Below are positions 18,373-27,700 of a DNA stretch of 64,000 nucleotides, in pieces. The notes beneath the pieces were generated by a model. It had not been told where the DNA came from, did no database searches, and saw only the letters and a list, made by a program, of their open reading frames with translations. The DNA is from Agromyces luteolus. GTDB lineage: Bacteria > Actinomycetota > Actinomycetes > Actinomycetales > Microbacteriaceae. Position 1 is the stretch's first letter, and each line of letters begins with the position of its first letter. A program made the translations under genes and the position numbers. The DNA lies in contig NZ_WODA01000008.1 in NCBI RefSeq assembly GCF_009729855.1, positions 62,001 to 126,000 on the forward strand, in the 5' to 3' direction.

Positions 18373-19434
18373 GTGAAGCGGCCGCAGGGATTCGACGGGG
18401 CGCGACCCGCTGGAGGCCGTGCCGGGTCGTCGACGGTGACGGCGTCGCACGGGGGAGCCGTGTCGGCCCCAGGCGCTTCGGGCGCCCGCGGCGCGCGGAC
18501 CGGCCGGGTCGCGACCGCGCAGCCCGCGCCGGGCGACCGGGACGGGAGCGCGACCGAACCGATCGTGCTGCCCGTGGGCGGCGTCGCGGCGCACGCGGAC
18601 CGTGCGCGCGACGGCGACGGACGCGACGGGGGACGCGGTGCGGATGCCACGGGCCCGTCCCAGCGCGACGACCGGGCCGCCCGGCGCGCCCTGGCCGCGG
18701 CCGAGCGGGCCCGACGCAGGTACGAGCGGCAGGAGGTGCGCCGCTTCACCCGACGCAGCCGACTCCGTCGCGCCACGTGGATCAGCGTGATCGCCTCGGT
18801 GGTCGCGATCGCGGTCGCCGCCGTCGCGATCGCGTACTCGCCGCTCATGGCGCTCCGGGAGGTGCGCGTCGAGGGCACGTCGCGGATCGCCGTGGCGGAC
18901 GTCCGGGCCGCCTTCGACGACCGCGTGGGCACGCCGCTGCCGCTCATCGCGCCCGACGAGGTCCAGCGCGCGCTCTCCGCGTTCCCGCTCATCGAGACCT
19001 ATTCGACCGAGACCGTCCCGCCCGGCACCCTCGTCGTGCGGATCGTCGAGCGCACGCCGGTCGGGGTGCTCGACACCTCCTCGGGTCTCATGGCGGTGGA
19101 TGCGGCGGGCGTCGTCGTGGAGCGCGTGGACGCGGTGCCGGACGGTCTCCCGCTGATCGAGGTCGAGGGCGGCGTCGACGAGCCGTCGTTCCGCGCCGCC
19201 GGGCGCGTGCTGCGGAGCCTTCCGGCCGAGCTGCGGTCCGGGATCGCGTCGGTCACCGCGGACTCGGCCGACGACGTCCGGTTCGAACTGGCCGGCGGGG
19301 CGAGCGTGATCTGGGGGAACGCGGAGGACGCGGCGCTGAAGTCGACCGTCCTCATGGACCTCATGGCGGCGGCGCCGGCCGATCAGGTCGCCCGGTACGA
19401 CGTTTCCGCGCCGCTGAACCCGGTCACCGGGTGA
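18373..19434 (+). CDS. ftsQ: Division protein FtsQ with long cytoplasmic N-terminus
   Basis: Bitopic divisome protein of 353 aa linking early and late division proteins. Residues 1-135 are a low-complexity Ala/Gly/Arg/Asp-rich cytoplasmic region. A membrane helix at about 138-158 is followed by the POTRA domain (ALREVRVEGTSRIAVADVRAA...), the FtsQ domain (VRIVERTPVGVL) and a C-terminal beta domain. The GTG start follows murC by 10 bp. The extension is longer than in most FtsQ proteins but such tails are common in actinobacteria. The start could be internal (several GTG codons), though GGAGAC fits the chosen one. Confidence 0.88.
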   Translation: MKRPQGFDGARPAGGRAGSSTVTASHGGAVSAPGASGARGARTGRVATAQPAPGDRDGSATEPIVLPVGGVAAHADRARDGDGRDGGRGADATGPSQRDDRAARRALAAAERARRRYERQEVRRFTRRSRLRRATWISVIASVVAIAVAAVAIAYSPLMALREVRVEGTSRIAVADVRAAFDDRVGTPLPLIAPDEVQRALSAFPLIETYSTETVPPGTLVVRIVERTPVGVLDTSSGLMAVDAAGVVVERVDAVPDGLPLIEVEGGVDEPSFRAAGRVLRSLPAELRSGIASVTADSADDVRFELAGGASVIWGNAEDAALKSTVLMDLMAAAPADQVARYDVSAPLNPVTG

Positions 19435-19510
19435 TCCGGGAGGCCGGGATCGCGACACGCCGGGCCCGCCGAGGCGGAGCCGGAGGTGCACGCCCCTACC
19501 TTCGATTCAG

Positions 19511-19569
19511 GAATTGCATACTCGGCAAAACTTTAACCTTCGAGTAGAGGTTCAGGGTTCAGAGTTCGC
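19511..19569 (+). promoter_or_regulatory. probable ftsZ promoter/leader region with short repeats
   Basis: The 149-bp ftsQ-ftsZ gap contains an unusually AT-rich block. It has an inverted repeat AACCT (19535-19539) / AGGTT (19548-19552) and tandem GGTTCAG GGTTCAG AGTTCGC (19549-19569). TTGCAT (19514-19519) is a possible -35 but no -10 is correctly spaced, so the promoter itself is not resolved. ftsZ having its own promoter is usual in this phylum. Confidence 0.4.
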
Positions 19570-19583
19570 AGAGAGGGCCGGAC

Positions 19584-20783
19584 ATGTCGACAAACCAGAA
19601 CTACCTCGCCGTCATCAAGGTGGTCGGCATCGGCGGAGGCGGCGTCAACGCCGTCAACCGCATGATCGAACTCGGCCTGCGCGGCGTCGAGTTCATCGCG
19701 ATCAACACCGACGCCCAGGCGCTGCTCATGTCCGATGCCGACGTCAAGCTCGACGTCGGCCGCGACCTGACGCGCGGGCTCGGCGCGGGCGCCGACCCCG
19801 AGGTCGGGCGGCGCGCGGCGGAGGACCACGCCGAGGAGATCGAGGAGGCGCTCGCCGGCGCGGACATGGTCTTCGTCACCGCGGGCGAGGGCGGCGGCAC
19901 CGGCACGGGCGGCGCTCCCGTCGTCGCCCGCATCGCCAAGTCCATCGGCGCACTGACGATCGGCGTCGTGACCAAGCCGTTCAGCTTCGAGGGCAAGCGC
20001 CGGCAGACCCAGGCCGAGCAGGGCGTCGCGCGACTGAAGGAGGAGGTCGACACCCTCATCGTCGTGCCGAACGACCGCCTGCTCGAGATCAGCGATCGCG
20101 GGATCTCGATGCTCGAGGCGTTCGCCACCGCCGACCAGGTGCTCCTCGCCGGTGTGCAGGGCATCACCGACCTCATCACGACCCCCGGCCTCATCAACCT
20201 CGACTTCGCGGACGTGAAGTCGGTCATGCAGGGGGCGGGCTCCGCGCTCATGGGGATCGGCTCCTCGCGGGGAGCCGACCGGGCGATCAAGGCGGCGGAG
20301 CTGGCGGTCGCGAGTCCGCTGCTCGAGGCCTCGATCGACGGCGCGCACGGCGTGCTGCTCTCCATCCAGGGCGGATCGAACCTCGGGATCTTCGAGATCA
20401 ACGACGCCGCGCGGCTCGTCCAGGAGGCCGTCCACCCCGAGGCGAACATCATCTTCGGCGCGGTCATCGACGACACGCTCGGCGACGAGGTCCGCGTGAC
20501 CGTCATCGCCGCCGGGTTCGACGGCGGAGACCCGACTCCGAGACCCGCCGAGGTGCGCCAGACGAGCGCCGTGCCCGCGGTGGTCGGCGCGGGCGGCGCC
20601 GGCGGAGCGGGAGCGGGGCTGCTCGCCGGCGAGGCGGTCGAGGGCATCACCGAGATCGACATCGAGGAGCTCGTCGAGACCGCCAACTGGGGCGAGGCGA
20701 GCACGACCGCCGACCAGATCGTGTCCGACCCGGCGTTCGGGGAGGACTCGGACGACCTCGACATCCCCGACTTCCTGAAGTGA
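19584..20783 (+). CDS. ftsZ: Cell division GTPase FtsZ
   Basis: Tubulin-like GTPase that assembles the cytokinetic ring at mid-cell. The 399-aa protein has [16 protein letters not shown] near the N-terminus, the GTP signature [10 protein letters not shown] (about residues 102-111), and the T7-loop region [11 protein letters not shown] with its catalytic aspartate. A variable linker follows residue 320. The C-terminal peptide ends [12 protein letters not shown], the acidic/hydrophobic tail that binds partners such as SepF. GAGAGGGCCGG supplies the ribosome site before the ATG. Confidence 0.98.
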   Translation: MSTNQNYLAVIKVVGIGGGGVNAVNRMIELGLRGVEFIAINTDAQALLMSDADVKLDVGRDLTRGLGAGADPEVGRRAAEDHAEEIEEALAGADMVFVTAGEGGGTGTGGAPVVARIAKSIGALTIGVVTKPFSFEGKRRQTQAEQGVARLKEEVDTLIVVPNDRLLEISDRGISMLEAFATADQVLLAGVQGITDLITTPGLINLDFADVKSVMQGAGSALMGIGSSRGADRAIKAAELAVASPLLEASIDGAHGVLLSIQGGSNLGIFEINDAARLVQEAVHPEANIIFGAVIDDTLGDEVRVTVIAAGFDGGDPTPRPAEVRQTSAVPAVVGAGGAGGAGAGLLAGEAVEGITEIDIEELVETANWGEASTTADQIVSDPAFGEDSDDLDIPDFLK

Positions 20784-20796
20784 CCGCTCGCACATC

Positions 20797-20826
20797 GCGG
20801 CGCCGTCCCACCACGGGCGGCGCCGC
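20797..20826 (+). terminator. strong hairpin between ftsZ and the yggS-like gene
   Basis: GCGGCGCCGTCC pairs with GGGCGGCGCCGC (one G-T pair) around a CACCAC loop. The stem ends on the base directly before the GTG of the next gene. There is no T-run. It may terminate part of the ftsZ message or mask the start of the next gene; both are inferences. Confidence 0.5.
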
Positions 20827-21492
20827 GTGAGCGCGCTCGCCGATCGTCTCGACGCGGTTCGCGCGGGCATCGCCGACGCGGCCCGGGACGCCGGGCGCGA
20901 CCCCGACGAGGTCACCACGATCGTGGTGACGAAGTTCCACCCCGAGGCGCTCATCCGCGAGCTGGCGAGCCTGGGGGTCCGCGACATCGGCGAGAACCGC
21001 CACCAGGAGGCGCAGGCCAAGGCGCGCGCCCTCGCCGACCTCGACCTGCGGTGGCACTTCGTCGGCCAGCTGCAGAGCAAGAAGGCGCGGCAGGTGCGCG
21101 CCTACGCCTCGGTCATCCACTCGATCGACCGGGACTCCCTCGTCGACGCGCTCCGGTCGGAGGAGGGCGAGGTCGACGGCTTCATCCAGGTCAACCTGAC
21201 CGAGGACCCGAACCGCGGGGGCGTCGCGCCCGACGACCTCGAGCCCATGGTCGAGCGCGTCCTCGCCGCACCCGGCATCCGGCTGCTGGGGCTGATGGCC
21301 GTGGCCCCGCTCGACGAACCGGCGCGAGCCGCGTTCGCGCGCGTGCGCGCGCTCTCGGAACGCGTCCGCTCGCTCGCGCCCGCGGCGACCTCCTTGTCGA
21401 TGGGCATGTCGCACGACTATCGCGACGCGATCCTGGAGGGTGCGACACACCTTCGGATCGGCACCGCAATCACGGGGAACCGGCCGGCCTGA
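20827..21492 (+). CDS. YggS/PROSC family pyridoxal phosphate homeostasis protein
   Basis: Cytoplasmic 221-aa PLP-binding protein with an alanine-racemase-like barrel, involved in vitamin B6 and amino-acid balance; no catalytic reaction is established. Recognisable parts are VVTKFHPEALIRELASLG (Lys36 region as the PLP lysine), IGENRHQEAQAKA, WHFVGQLQSKKARQV and LSMGMSHDYRDAI. It lies between ftsZ and sepF, the standard location in Gram-positive bacteria. The GTG at 20827 has no clear ribosome site because the upstream bases form a hairpin. Confidence 0.9.
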   Translation: MSALADRLDAVRAGIADAARDAGRDPDEVTTIVVTKFHPEALIRELASLGVRDIGENRHQEAQAKARALADLDLRWHFVGQLQSKKARQVRAYASVIHSIDRDSLVDALRSEEGEVDGFIQVNLTEDPNRGGVAPDDLEPMVERVLAAPGIRLLGLMAVAPLDEPARAAFARVRALSERVRSLAPAATSLSMGMSHDYRDAILEGATHLRIGTAITGNRPA

Positions 21493-21502
21493 GGCTAGCC
21501 TC
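21491..21502 (+). promoter_or_regulatory. candidate sepF -10 inside a 12-bp palindrome
   Basis: GAGGCTAGCCTC is a perfect palindrome that begins within the stop codon of the preceding gene and contains the -10-like TAGCCT (21496-21501), 30 bp before sepF. Confidence 0.35.
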
Positions 21503-21531
21503 GAAGCACGGAACCACTGACGGAGGCAGCG

Positions 21532-22008
21532 ATGTCGAACCCGCTCAAGAAGACCATGGTCTACCTGGGACTCGCCGACGAGGAACTCGAGCCGGAGTCA
21601 CCCCCGGCCGCCGCGTCGCCGGCGCCGGTCGTGCACGCCGCGCCCGCTCCGGCTCCCAAGGGCGGAGCCGCCGTCACCCCCCTCCGAAAGCACCACGTGC
21701 AACCGACACCCCCGCAGGCGGAGATGAACGAGATCCTCACGGTGCACCCGCGCCAGTACCGAGACGCCCAGGTGATCGCCGAGTCCTTCCGCGAGGGGGT
21801 CCCGGTCATCATCAACCTGTCCCAGATGTCGGACGGCGACGCGCGTCGCCTCATCGACTTCGCGAGCGGCCTCTCGCAGGGCCTCCACGGCAAGATCGAG
21901 CGCGTGACGAGCAAGGTGTTCCTGCTCTCGCCGGCGCACGTGGTGGTCTCCGGCGAGGCCGGCGAGGCGGAGGGCGACGTGGACTCCTCCTTCTTCTCGC
22001 ACGCGTAG
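21532..22008 (+). CDS. sepF: Cell division protein SepF
   Basis: FtsZ-bundling membrane anchor that replaces FtsA in actinobacteria. The 158-aa protein starts with [18 protein letters not shown] (amphipathic membrane-binding helix), then a Pro/Ala-rich linker (residues 20-60), then the SepF core with [22 protein letters not shown] and [16 protein letters not shown] (in parts). GGAGGCAGCG gives a good ribosome site. Confidence 0.95.
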   Translation: MSNPLKKTMVYLGLADEELEPESPPAAASPAPVVHAAPAPAPKGGAAVTPLRKHHVQPTPPQAEMNEILTVHPRQYRDAQVIAESFREGVPVIINLSQMSDGDARRLIDFASGLSQGLHGKIERVTSKVFLLSPAHVVVSGEAGEAEGDVDSSFFSHA

Positions 22009-22011
22009 ACT
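22006..22011 (+). promoter_or_regulatory. -10-like hexamer of the yggT gene overlapping the sepF stop
   Basis: TAGACT begins with the sepF stop codon TAG and ends seven bases before the GTG at 22019, so transcription from it would be nearly leaderless. Confidence 0.35.
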
Positions 22012-22018
22012 CCCGGAC

Positions 22019-22336
22019 GTGAGCGCACTCGCAGTCGTCTGGAATCTCGTCTACACGCTCCTCCTCATCTACTTCTTCGTGATGTGGGCGCGGTTCGTGC
22101 TCGACCTCGTGCGGACATTCAACCGGTCGTGGCGACCCCGCGGGGTCGTCCTCGTGCTCGTCGAGGCCGTCTACACGGTCACGGATCCGCTCGTGCGCTT
22201 CTTCCGCCGGCTCATCCCGCCGATCCGGCTCGGTCAGGTCGCCCTGGACCTCGGCTGGAGCGTCGCCATGCTCGTGGTCATCATCGCGATGACCGTCGTG
22301 TCGTGGCTCGCGGCGGGGGCTGCCGCCGCGGCCTGA
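22019..22336 (+). CDS. YggT family membrane protein
   Basis: Small 105-aa integral membrane protein of the YggT family with two hydrophobic segments (about 6-28 and 75-97) and the conserved central part VYTVTDPLVRFFRRLIPPIRLG. It lies between sepF and divIVA, as in most Gram-positive bacteria; links to division and osmotic tolerance are reported for relatives but the molecular role is unknown. GTG start; a palindromic terminator follows the stop. Confidence 0.85.
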   Translation: MSALAVVWNLVYTLLLIYFFVMWARFVLDLVRTFNRSWRPRGVVLVLVEAVYTVTDPLVRFFRRLIPPIRLGQVALDLGWSVAMLVVIIAMTVVSWLAAGAAAAA

Positions 22337-22337
22337 G

Positions 22338-22353
22338 CCCGACCGCGGTCGGG
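22338..22353 (+). terminator. palindromic hairpin after yggT
   Basis: CCCGACCGCGGTCGGG is a perfect 16-bp palindrome two bases past the yggT stop. It lacks a T-run, as is common at this GC content. Confidence 0.5.
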
Positions 22354-22395
22354 GCGCGCCGTCCAGCCAACGCTCTGCATCAGCGAGGCTCTCTT

Positions 22396-22409
22396 TGCTA
22401 CCGTTAGCA
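22396..22409 (+). promoter_or_regulatory. palindromic site upstream of divIVA
   Basis: TGCTA-CCGT-TAGCA is a perfect inverted repeat about 43 bp upstream of the divIVA start in an AT-richer patch. It may be an operator or part of the promoter (TACCGT resembles a -10). No regulator can be named. Confidence 0.3.
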
Positions 22410-22451
22410 GAACGTGATCGATCAGTTCGACAGATTTGAGGGTGGGAAGCC

Positions 22452-23123
22452 ATGGCGCTAACTCCGGAAGATGTGGTCAACAAGCGCTTCCAGGCGACGA
22501 AGTTCCGGGAGGGCTACGACCAGGACGAGGTGGACGACTTCCTCGACGAGGTGGTCGTCGAGCTGCGCCGCCTGAACCAGGAGAACGACGAGCTGCGTCA
22601 GCGCCTCTCCGCCGCCGAGTCGCGTGCCGCCGAGGGTGCCGGAGCCCCCGCCGCCGCGCCCGTCCCGGCTCCGACGTACGCCGAGCCCTCGCCGGCGGCT
22701 CCGACCGTCGCCGTGCCGACCCAGACCGCGGTCCCGCAGTCCGAGATCGACGAGCAGACCAGCACCACGAACCTCCTGCAGCTCGCCCGTCGGCTCCACG
22801 AGGAGCACGTCCGCGAGGGCGTCGAGAAGCGCGACGCGCTCATCGCCGAGGGCCACGCGACCGCCGCGCGCATCGTCGCCGAGGCCGAGGCCAAGCAGCG
22901 TGCGCAGATGGGCATCCTCGACCAGGAGCGCGTCGCGCTCGAGAAGCGCGTCGACGAGCTCCGCGTCTTCGAGCGCGACTACCGCGCCAAGCTGAAGAGC
23001 TACATCGAGGGCCAGCTGCGCGATCTCGACACGGCCCAGCCGGTCCAGGTCGGCGGCGCGAGCTACGCGCAGACGACGTCCGGCGAGCAGCCCGCACCGA
23101 CCTTCCAGGGCTTTGGCGGCTGA
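22452..23123 (+). CDS. divIVA: Polar growth protein DivIVA (Wag31 type)
   Basis: Coiled-coil scaffold that marks curved membrane at cell poles and directs cell-wall synthesis. The 223-aa protein opens with MALTPEDVVNKRFQATKFREGYDQDEVDDFLDEVV (in parts), the DivIVA membrane-binding domain. A Pro/Ala-rich linker (about 57-95) with SEIDEQTSTTNLLQLA follows, a region corresponding to the phosphorylated linker of mycobacterial Wag31, then a long coiled coil (105-195). GAGGGTGGGAAGCC lies before the ATG. The kinase at the window start is a plausible regulator. Confidence 0.95.
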   Translation: MALTPEDVVNKRFQATKFREGYDQDEVDDFLDEVVVELRRLNQENDELRQRLSAAESRAAEGAGAPAAAPVPAPTYAEPSPAAPTVAVPTQTAVPQSEIDEQTSTTNLLQLARRLHEEHVREGVEKRDALIAEGHATAARIVAEAEAKQRAQMGILDQERVALEKRVDELRVFERDYRAKLKSYIEGQLRDLDTAQPVQVGGASYAQTTSGEQPAPTFQGFGG

Positions 23124-23715
23124 GCAGAGGGCCAGGCTCGGCGTCACCGCACTGCTGATCCTGGTCGGCGTCGCGATCACGGTCTACGCCGTCGACCAGG
23201 TCAGCAAGTACTTCGTCGTCACCACGCTCGCCGAGGGCGAGACGGTGCAGGTGATCGGCGACGTGCTGCACTGGCAGTTCGTGAGGAATCCCGGTGCGGC
23301 GTTCTCGTTCGCCAGCGGCATGACCTGGGTCTTCACGATCCTCGCGGCGGGCGTGATCACCTTCATCATCTGGTTCGCCCGCCGCATCCGCTCCATCGCC
23401 TGGGCGCTCGTGTTCGGGCTGCTGCTCGGGGGCGTGCTCGGCAACCTCACCGATCGGCTGTTCCGCGAGCCGGCCTTCGGCATCGGGCACGTGATCGACT
23501 TCATCTCGACGCCGTGGATGCTCCCCGCGATCTACAACGTCGCCGACATCGCGATCGTGTCGAGCATGATCCTGTTCATGATCCTGACGATCCGGGGCAT
23601 CGGCCTCGACGGGTCGCGTCCGGTCCGCGACGACGGTGCGACGGATGCCGCGTCCCCCGACGCCGGCCGCGAGGCCCGGGGCGGCGCACCCGGCGAGCCG
23701 GCGCACGAGTCCTGA
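23113..23715 (+). CDS. lspA: Lipoprotein signal peptidase
   Basis: Aspartic membrane protease that cleaves the signal peptide of prolipoproteins after lipid attachment. The 200-aa protein has four helices and the family motifs: [26 protein letters not shown] (first catalytic aspartate) and YNVADIAIV (second). No ATG or GTG occurs before the first helix, so the TTG at 23113, which overlaps the end of divIVA by 11 bp, is the likely start. A hydrophilic, Ala/Gly-rich tail follows residue 160. Confidence 0.93.
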   Translation: MAAEQRARLGVTALLILVGVAITVYAVDQVSKYFVVTTLAEGETVQVIGDVLHWQFVRNPGAAFSFASGMTWVFTILAAGVITFIIWFARRIRSIAWALVFGLLLGGVLGNLTDRLFREPAFGIGHVIDFISTPWMLPAIYNVADIAIVSSMILFMILTIRGIGLDGSRPVRDDGATDAASPDAGREARGGAPGEPAHES

Positions 23716-23716
23716 C

Positions 23717-24637
23717 GTGGAGCACCGCGCGCTGCCCGTCCCCGACGGGCTCGACGGCGTCCGCGTCGACGCGGGGCTCGCGAAGCTCCTCGGCTTCTCG
23801 CGCACGCAGGCCGCGGAGTTCGCCGAGGCCGGCGGCGTCAGCCTCGACGGCCGGACGGTCGACAAGTCCGACCGGCTCCGCGCCGGAGCGTGGCTCGAGG
23901 TGAGCTGGACGCCGCCGCGCACGCTCGAGGTCGACCCGATCCCGGTGCCCGACCTCGGGATCGTGCACGACGACGAGCATCTCGTCGTCGTCGACAAGCC
24001 CGCCGGCGTCGCCGCGCACCCCTCGCTGGGGTGGGAGGGGCCGACCGTGGTCGGCGCGCTCGCGGCATCCGGCTACCGCATCTCGACCTCGGGGGCGCCG
24101 GAGCGCCAGGGCGTCGTGCACCGGCTCGACGCCGGCACGAGCGGCCTCATGGTCGTGGCGAAGTCCGAGACCGCGTACACCGCGCTGAAGCGCGCGTTCC
24201 ACGACCGCGAGGTCGAGAAGATCTACCACGCGGTCGTGCAGGGCCACCCCGACCCCCTCGCGGGCACCATCGACGCTCCCGTCGGGCGGCATCCGCGTTC
24301 CGAGTGGAGGTTCGCGGTGACCGCCGACGGCAAGCACGCGGTCACCCACTACGAGACCATCGAGGCCTGGCCCTACGCGTCGCTCCTCGAGATCCACCTC
24401 GAGACCGGACGGACGCACCAGATCCGCGTCCACATGTCCGCCCAGCGGCATCCGTGCGCCGGCGATGCGATGTACGGCGCCGATCCGACGCTGAGCGCCC
24501 GGCTGGGCCTCACCCGCCAGTGGCTGCACGCGCGGCAGCTGTCGTTCGTGCATCCCGGCACGGGGGAGTGGACGACGTACGAGTCGGCCTACCCGGCCGA
24601 CCTGCAGCACGCGCTCGACGTGCTCTCCGGCGACTGA
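23717..24637 (+). CDS. RluD/RluA-family 23S rRNA pseudouridine synthase
   Basis: Converts uridines in large-subunit rRNA helices to pseudouridine. The 306-aa protein has an N-terminal S4-like domain ([20 protein letters not shown]), [14 protein letters not shown], the catalytic motif [15 protein letters not shown] with its aspartate, and the C-terminal [20 protein letters not shown] (in parts). GTG start one base after lspA. The exact target uridines cannot be told from sequence; the lspA-rluD order is common in Gram-positive bacteria. Confidence 0.9.
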   Translation: MEHRALPVPDGLDGVRVDAGLAKLLGFSRTQAAEFAEAGGVSLDGRTVDKSDRLRAGAWLEVSWTPPRTLEVDPIPVPDLGIVHDDEHLVVVDKPAGVAAHPSLGWEGPTVVGALAASGYRISTSGAPERQGVVHRLDAGTSGLMVVAKSETAYTALKRAFHDREVEKIYHAVVQGHPDPLAGTIDAPVGRHPRSEWRFAVTADGKHAVTHYETIEAWPYASLLEIHLETGRTHQIRVHMSAQRHPCAGDAMYGADPTLSARLGLTRQWLHARQLSFVHPGTGEWTTYESAYPADLQHALDVLSGD

Positions 24638-24677
24638 AACGCCCGCCGCCGGAGTCCGCCGCGACGGTGGCGGCCAA

Positions 24678-24683
24678 TAGACT
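24678..24683 (+). promoter_or_regulatory. -10-like hexamer upstream of dnaE
   Basis: TAGACT within AATAGACTGCAAGC lies 45 bp before the dnaE GTG, leaving room for the GAGGAG ribosome site at 24718. No clear -35. Confidence 0.35.
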
Positions 24684-24728
24684 GCAAGCACCCCAGCCCC
24701 GCTCGCAGCACCACCGAAGAGGAGCCCT

Positions 24729-27700
24729 GTGGCCGCCGATTCCTTCGTCCACCTCCACGTCCACTCCGAGTACTCGATGCTCGACGGGGCGGCCCGGGTC
24801 GGCGAGTTGATGAAGGCCGCCGCGGCCGAGGGCATGCCGGCCGTCGCGATGACCGACCACGGCAACGTGTTCGGCGCGTACGACTTCTGGAAGCAGGCGA
24901 CGGATGCCGGGGTGAAGCCGATCATCGGCACCGAGGCGTACCTCACGCCGGGCACCCATCGCAGCGACAAGACCCGCGTGCGCTGGGGCAACGGGGGCGG
25001 CGACGACGTGTCGGGCTCGGGTGCCTACACGCACATGACGCTGCTCTCGGAGACCACCGAGGGCATGCACAACCTCTTCCGGCTCTCGAGTCGGGCGTCG
25101 ATCGAGGGGTACTACTTCAAGCCGCGCATGGACCGCGAGCTGCTGCAGACCTACTCGAAGGGACTCATCGCCACGACCGGCTGCCCGTCGGGCGAGGTGC
25201 AGACGCGGCTGCGGCTCGGGCAGTACGACGAGGCGGTGCAGGCGGCCGCGGAGTTCCGCGACATCTTCGGCAGGGAGAACTTCTTCGCCGAGGTCATGGA
25301 CCACGGCCTCGGCATCGAGAAGCGGATCATGGACGATCTCCTGCGCCTCGCGCGGGAGCTCGACCTGCCGCTCGTCGCCACGAACGACCTGCACTACACG
25401 CACGCGCACGACGCGAAGAGCCATGCGGCGCTGCTCTGCGTGCAGTCGGGCTCGACGCTCGACGACCCGAACCGCTTCAAGTTCGACGCCGACGAGTTCT
25501 ACCTGAAGTCCGCCGCCGAGATGCGGCACCTCTTCCGCGATCACCCGGAGGCGTGCGACAACACCCTGCTCATCGCCGAGCGCTGCGACGTGCAGTTCAA
25601 CACGAGCGCGAACTACATGCCGCGTTACCCGGTGCCTGCCGGGGAGGACGAGCAGAGCTGGTTCGTGAAGGAGGTCGAGAAGGGCCTGCACGAGCGGTAC
25701 CCGGCCGGCATCCCCGACGACGTCCGGAAGCAGGCCGACTACGAGGTCGGCGTCATCTCGCAGATGGGGTTCCCGGGCTACTTCCTCGTCGTCGCCGACT
25801 TCATCAACTGGTCGAAGGACAACGGCATCCGCGTGGGGCCGGGCCGCGGCTCGGGAGCCGGGTCCATGGCCGCCTACGCGATGCGGATCACCGACCTCGA
25901 TCCGCTCCAGCACGGCCTCATCTTCGAGCGGTTCCTCAACCCCGATCGCGTCTCCATGCCCGACTTCGACGTGGACTTCGACGAGCGTCGCCGCGGCGAG
26001 GTCATCAAGTACGTCACCGACAAGTACGGCGACGAGCGCGTCGCGCAGATCGTCACGTACGGCACGATCAAGGCCAAGCAGGCGCTGAAGGACTCCAGCC
26101 GCGTGCTCGGCTTCCCGTTCGGCATGGGGGAGAAGCTCACCAAGGCGATGCCGCCGGCGGTCATGGGAAAGGACATCCCGCTCTCGGGGATCCTCGACAA
26201 GGACCACCCGCGCTACAAGGAGGCCGGAGACATCCGGGCCCTCATCGAGACGGATGCCGAGGCGAAGACGGTCTTCGAGACGGCCCTCGGGCTCGAGAAC
26301 CTCAAGCGCCAGTGGGGCGTGCACGCCGCGGGCGTGATCATGTCGAGCGAGCCGCTCATCGACATCATCCCGATCATGAAGCGGGAGCAGGACGGCCAGA
26401 TCGTCACGCAGTTCGACTACCCCGCGTGCGAGTCGCTCGGCCTCATCAAGATGGACTTCCTGGGCCTCAGGAACCTCACGATCATCGACGACGCGCTCGA
26501 CAACATCGAGGCCAACCGCGGCTTCCGCCCGGTGCTCGAAGACCTGGCGCTCGACGACCCCGAGGCGTACGCGCTGCTCTCGCGGGGCGACACGCTCGGC
26601 GTCTTCCAGCTCGACGGCGGTCCGATGCGGTCGCTGCTGCGCCAGATGAAGCCCGACAACTTCGAGGACATCTCGGCCGTCATCGCGCTGTACCGGCCGG
26701 GCCCGATGGGCGCGAACTCGCACACGAACTACGCACTCCGCAAGAACGGGCTGCAGGAGATCACGCCCATCCACCCCGAGTTCGAGGAGTCGCTGCGGGA
26801 CATCCTCGACACCAGCTACGGCCTCATCATCTACCAGGAGCAGGTGATGGCCATCGCCCAGCGCGTGGCCGGATTCTCGCTGGGCCAGGCCGACATCCTG
26901 CGTCGCGCGATGGGCAAGAAGAAGAAGTCCGAACTCGACAAGCAGTACGAGGGCTTCTCGGGCGGCATGAAGGCGAACGGCTACTCGGATGCCGCGATCC
27001 AGAAGCTGTGGGAGATCCTGCTCCCGTTCTCCGACTACGCGTTCAACAAGGCGCACTCGGCGGCGTACGGCGTGCTGAGCTACTGGACCGCGTACCTCAA
27101 GGCGCACTACCCCGCCGAGTACATGGCGGCACTGCTCACGAGCGTGGGCGACGCGCGCGACAAGCTCGCGCTCTACCTCAACGAGTGCCGCCGCATGGGC
27201 ATCAAGGTGCTGCCGCCCGACGTGAACGAGTCCATCGGGTTCTTCGCCGCCGTCGGCGACGACATCCGCTTCGGTCTCGGCGCGGTCCGCAACGTCGGCT
27301 TCAACGTCGTCGACGCGATCCGTGCGTCGCGTGATGCGAAGGGCCGGTTCGAGACGTTCCACGACTTCCTGAAGAAGGTGCCGACCCAGGTCGCGAACAA
27401 GCGCACGGTCGAGTCGCTCGTGAAGGCGGGAGCATTCGACTCGCTGGGTCACACGCGTCGCGCGCTCGTCGAGATCCACGAGGGCGCCGTCGAGGCGGCC
27501 GTGAAGGAGAAGCGCGCGGAGGAGAACGGCGACGTGGGCTTCGACTTCGACAGCCTCTTCGAGGACCACGAGAAGGAGTCCGCGCCGTCGCCGGTGCCCG
27601 ATCGCCCGGAATGGGCCAAGCGCGACAAGCTCGCGTTCGAGCGCGAGATGCTCGGGCTCTACGTGTCGGACCATCCGCTCGCCGGCCTCGAGGCGACGCT

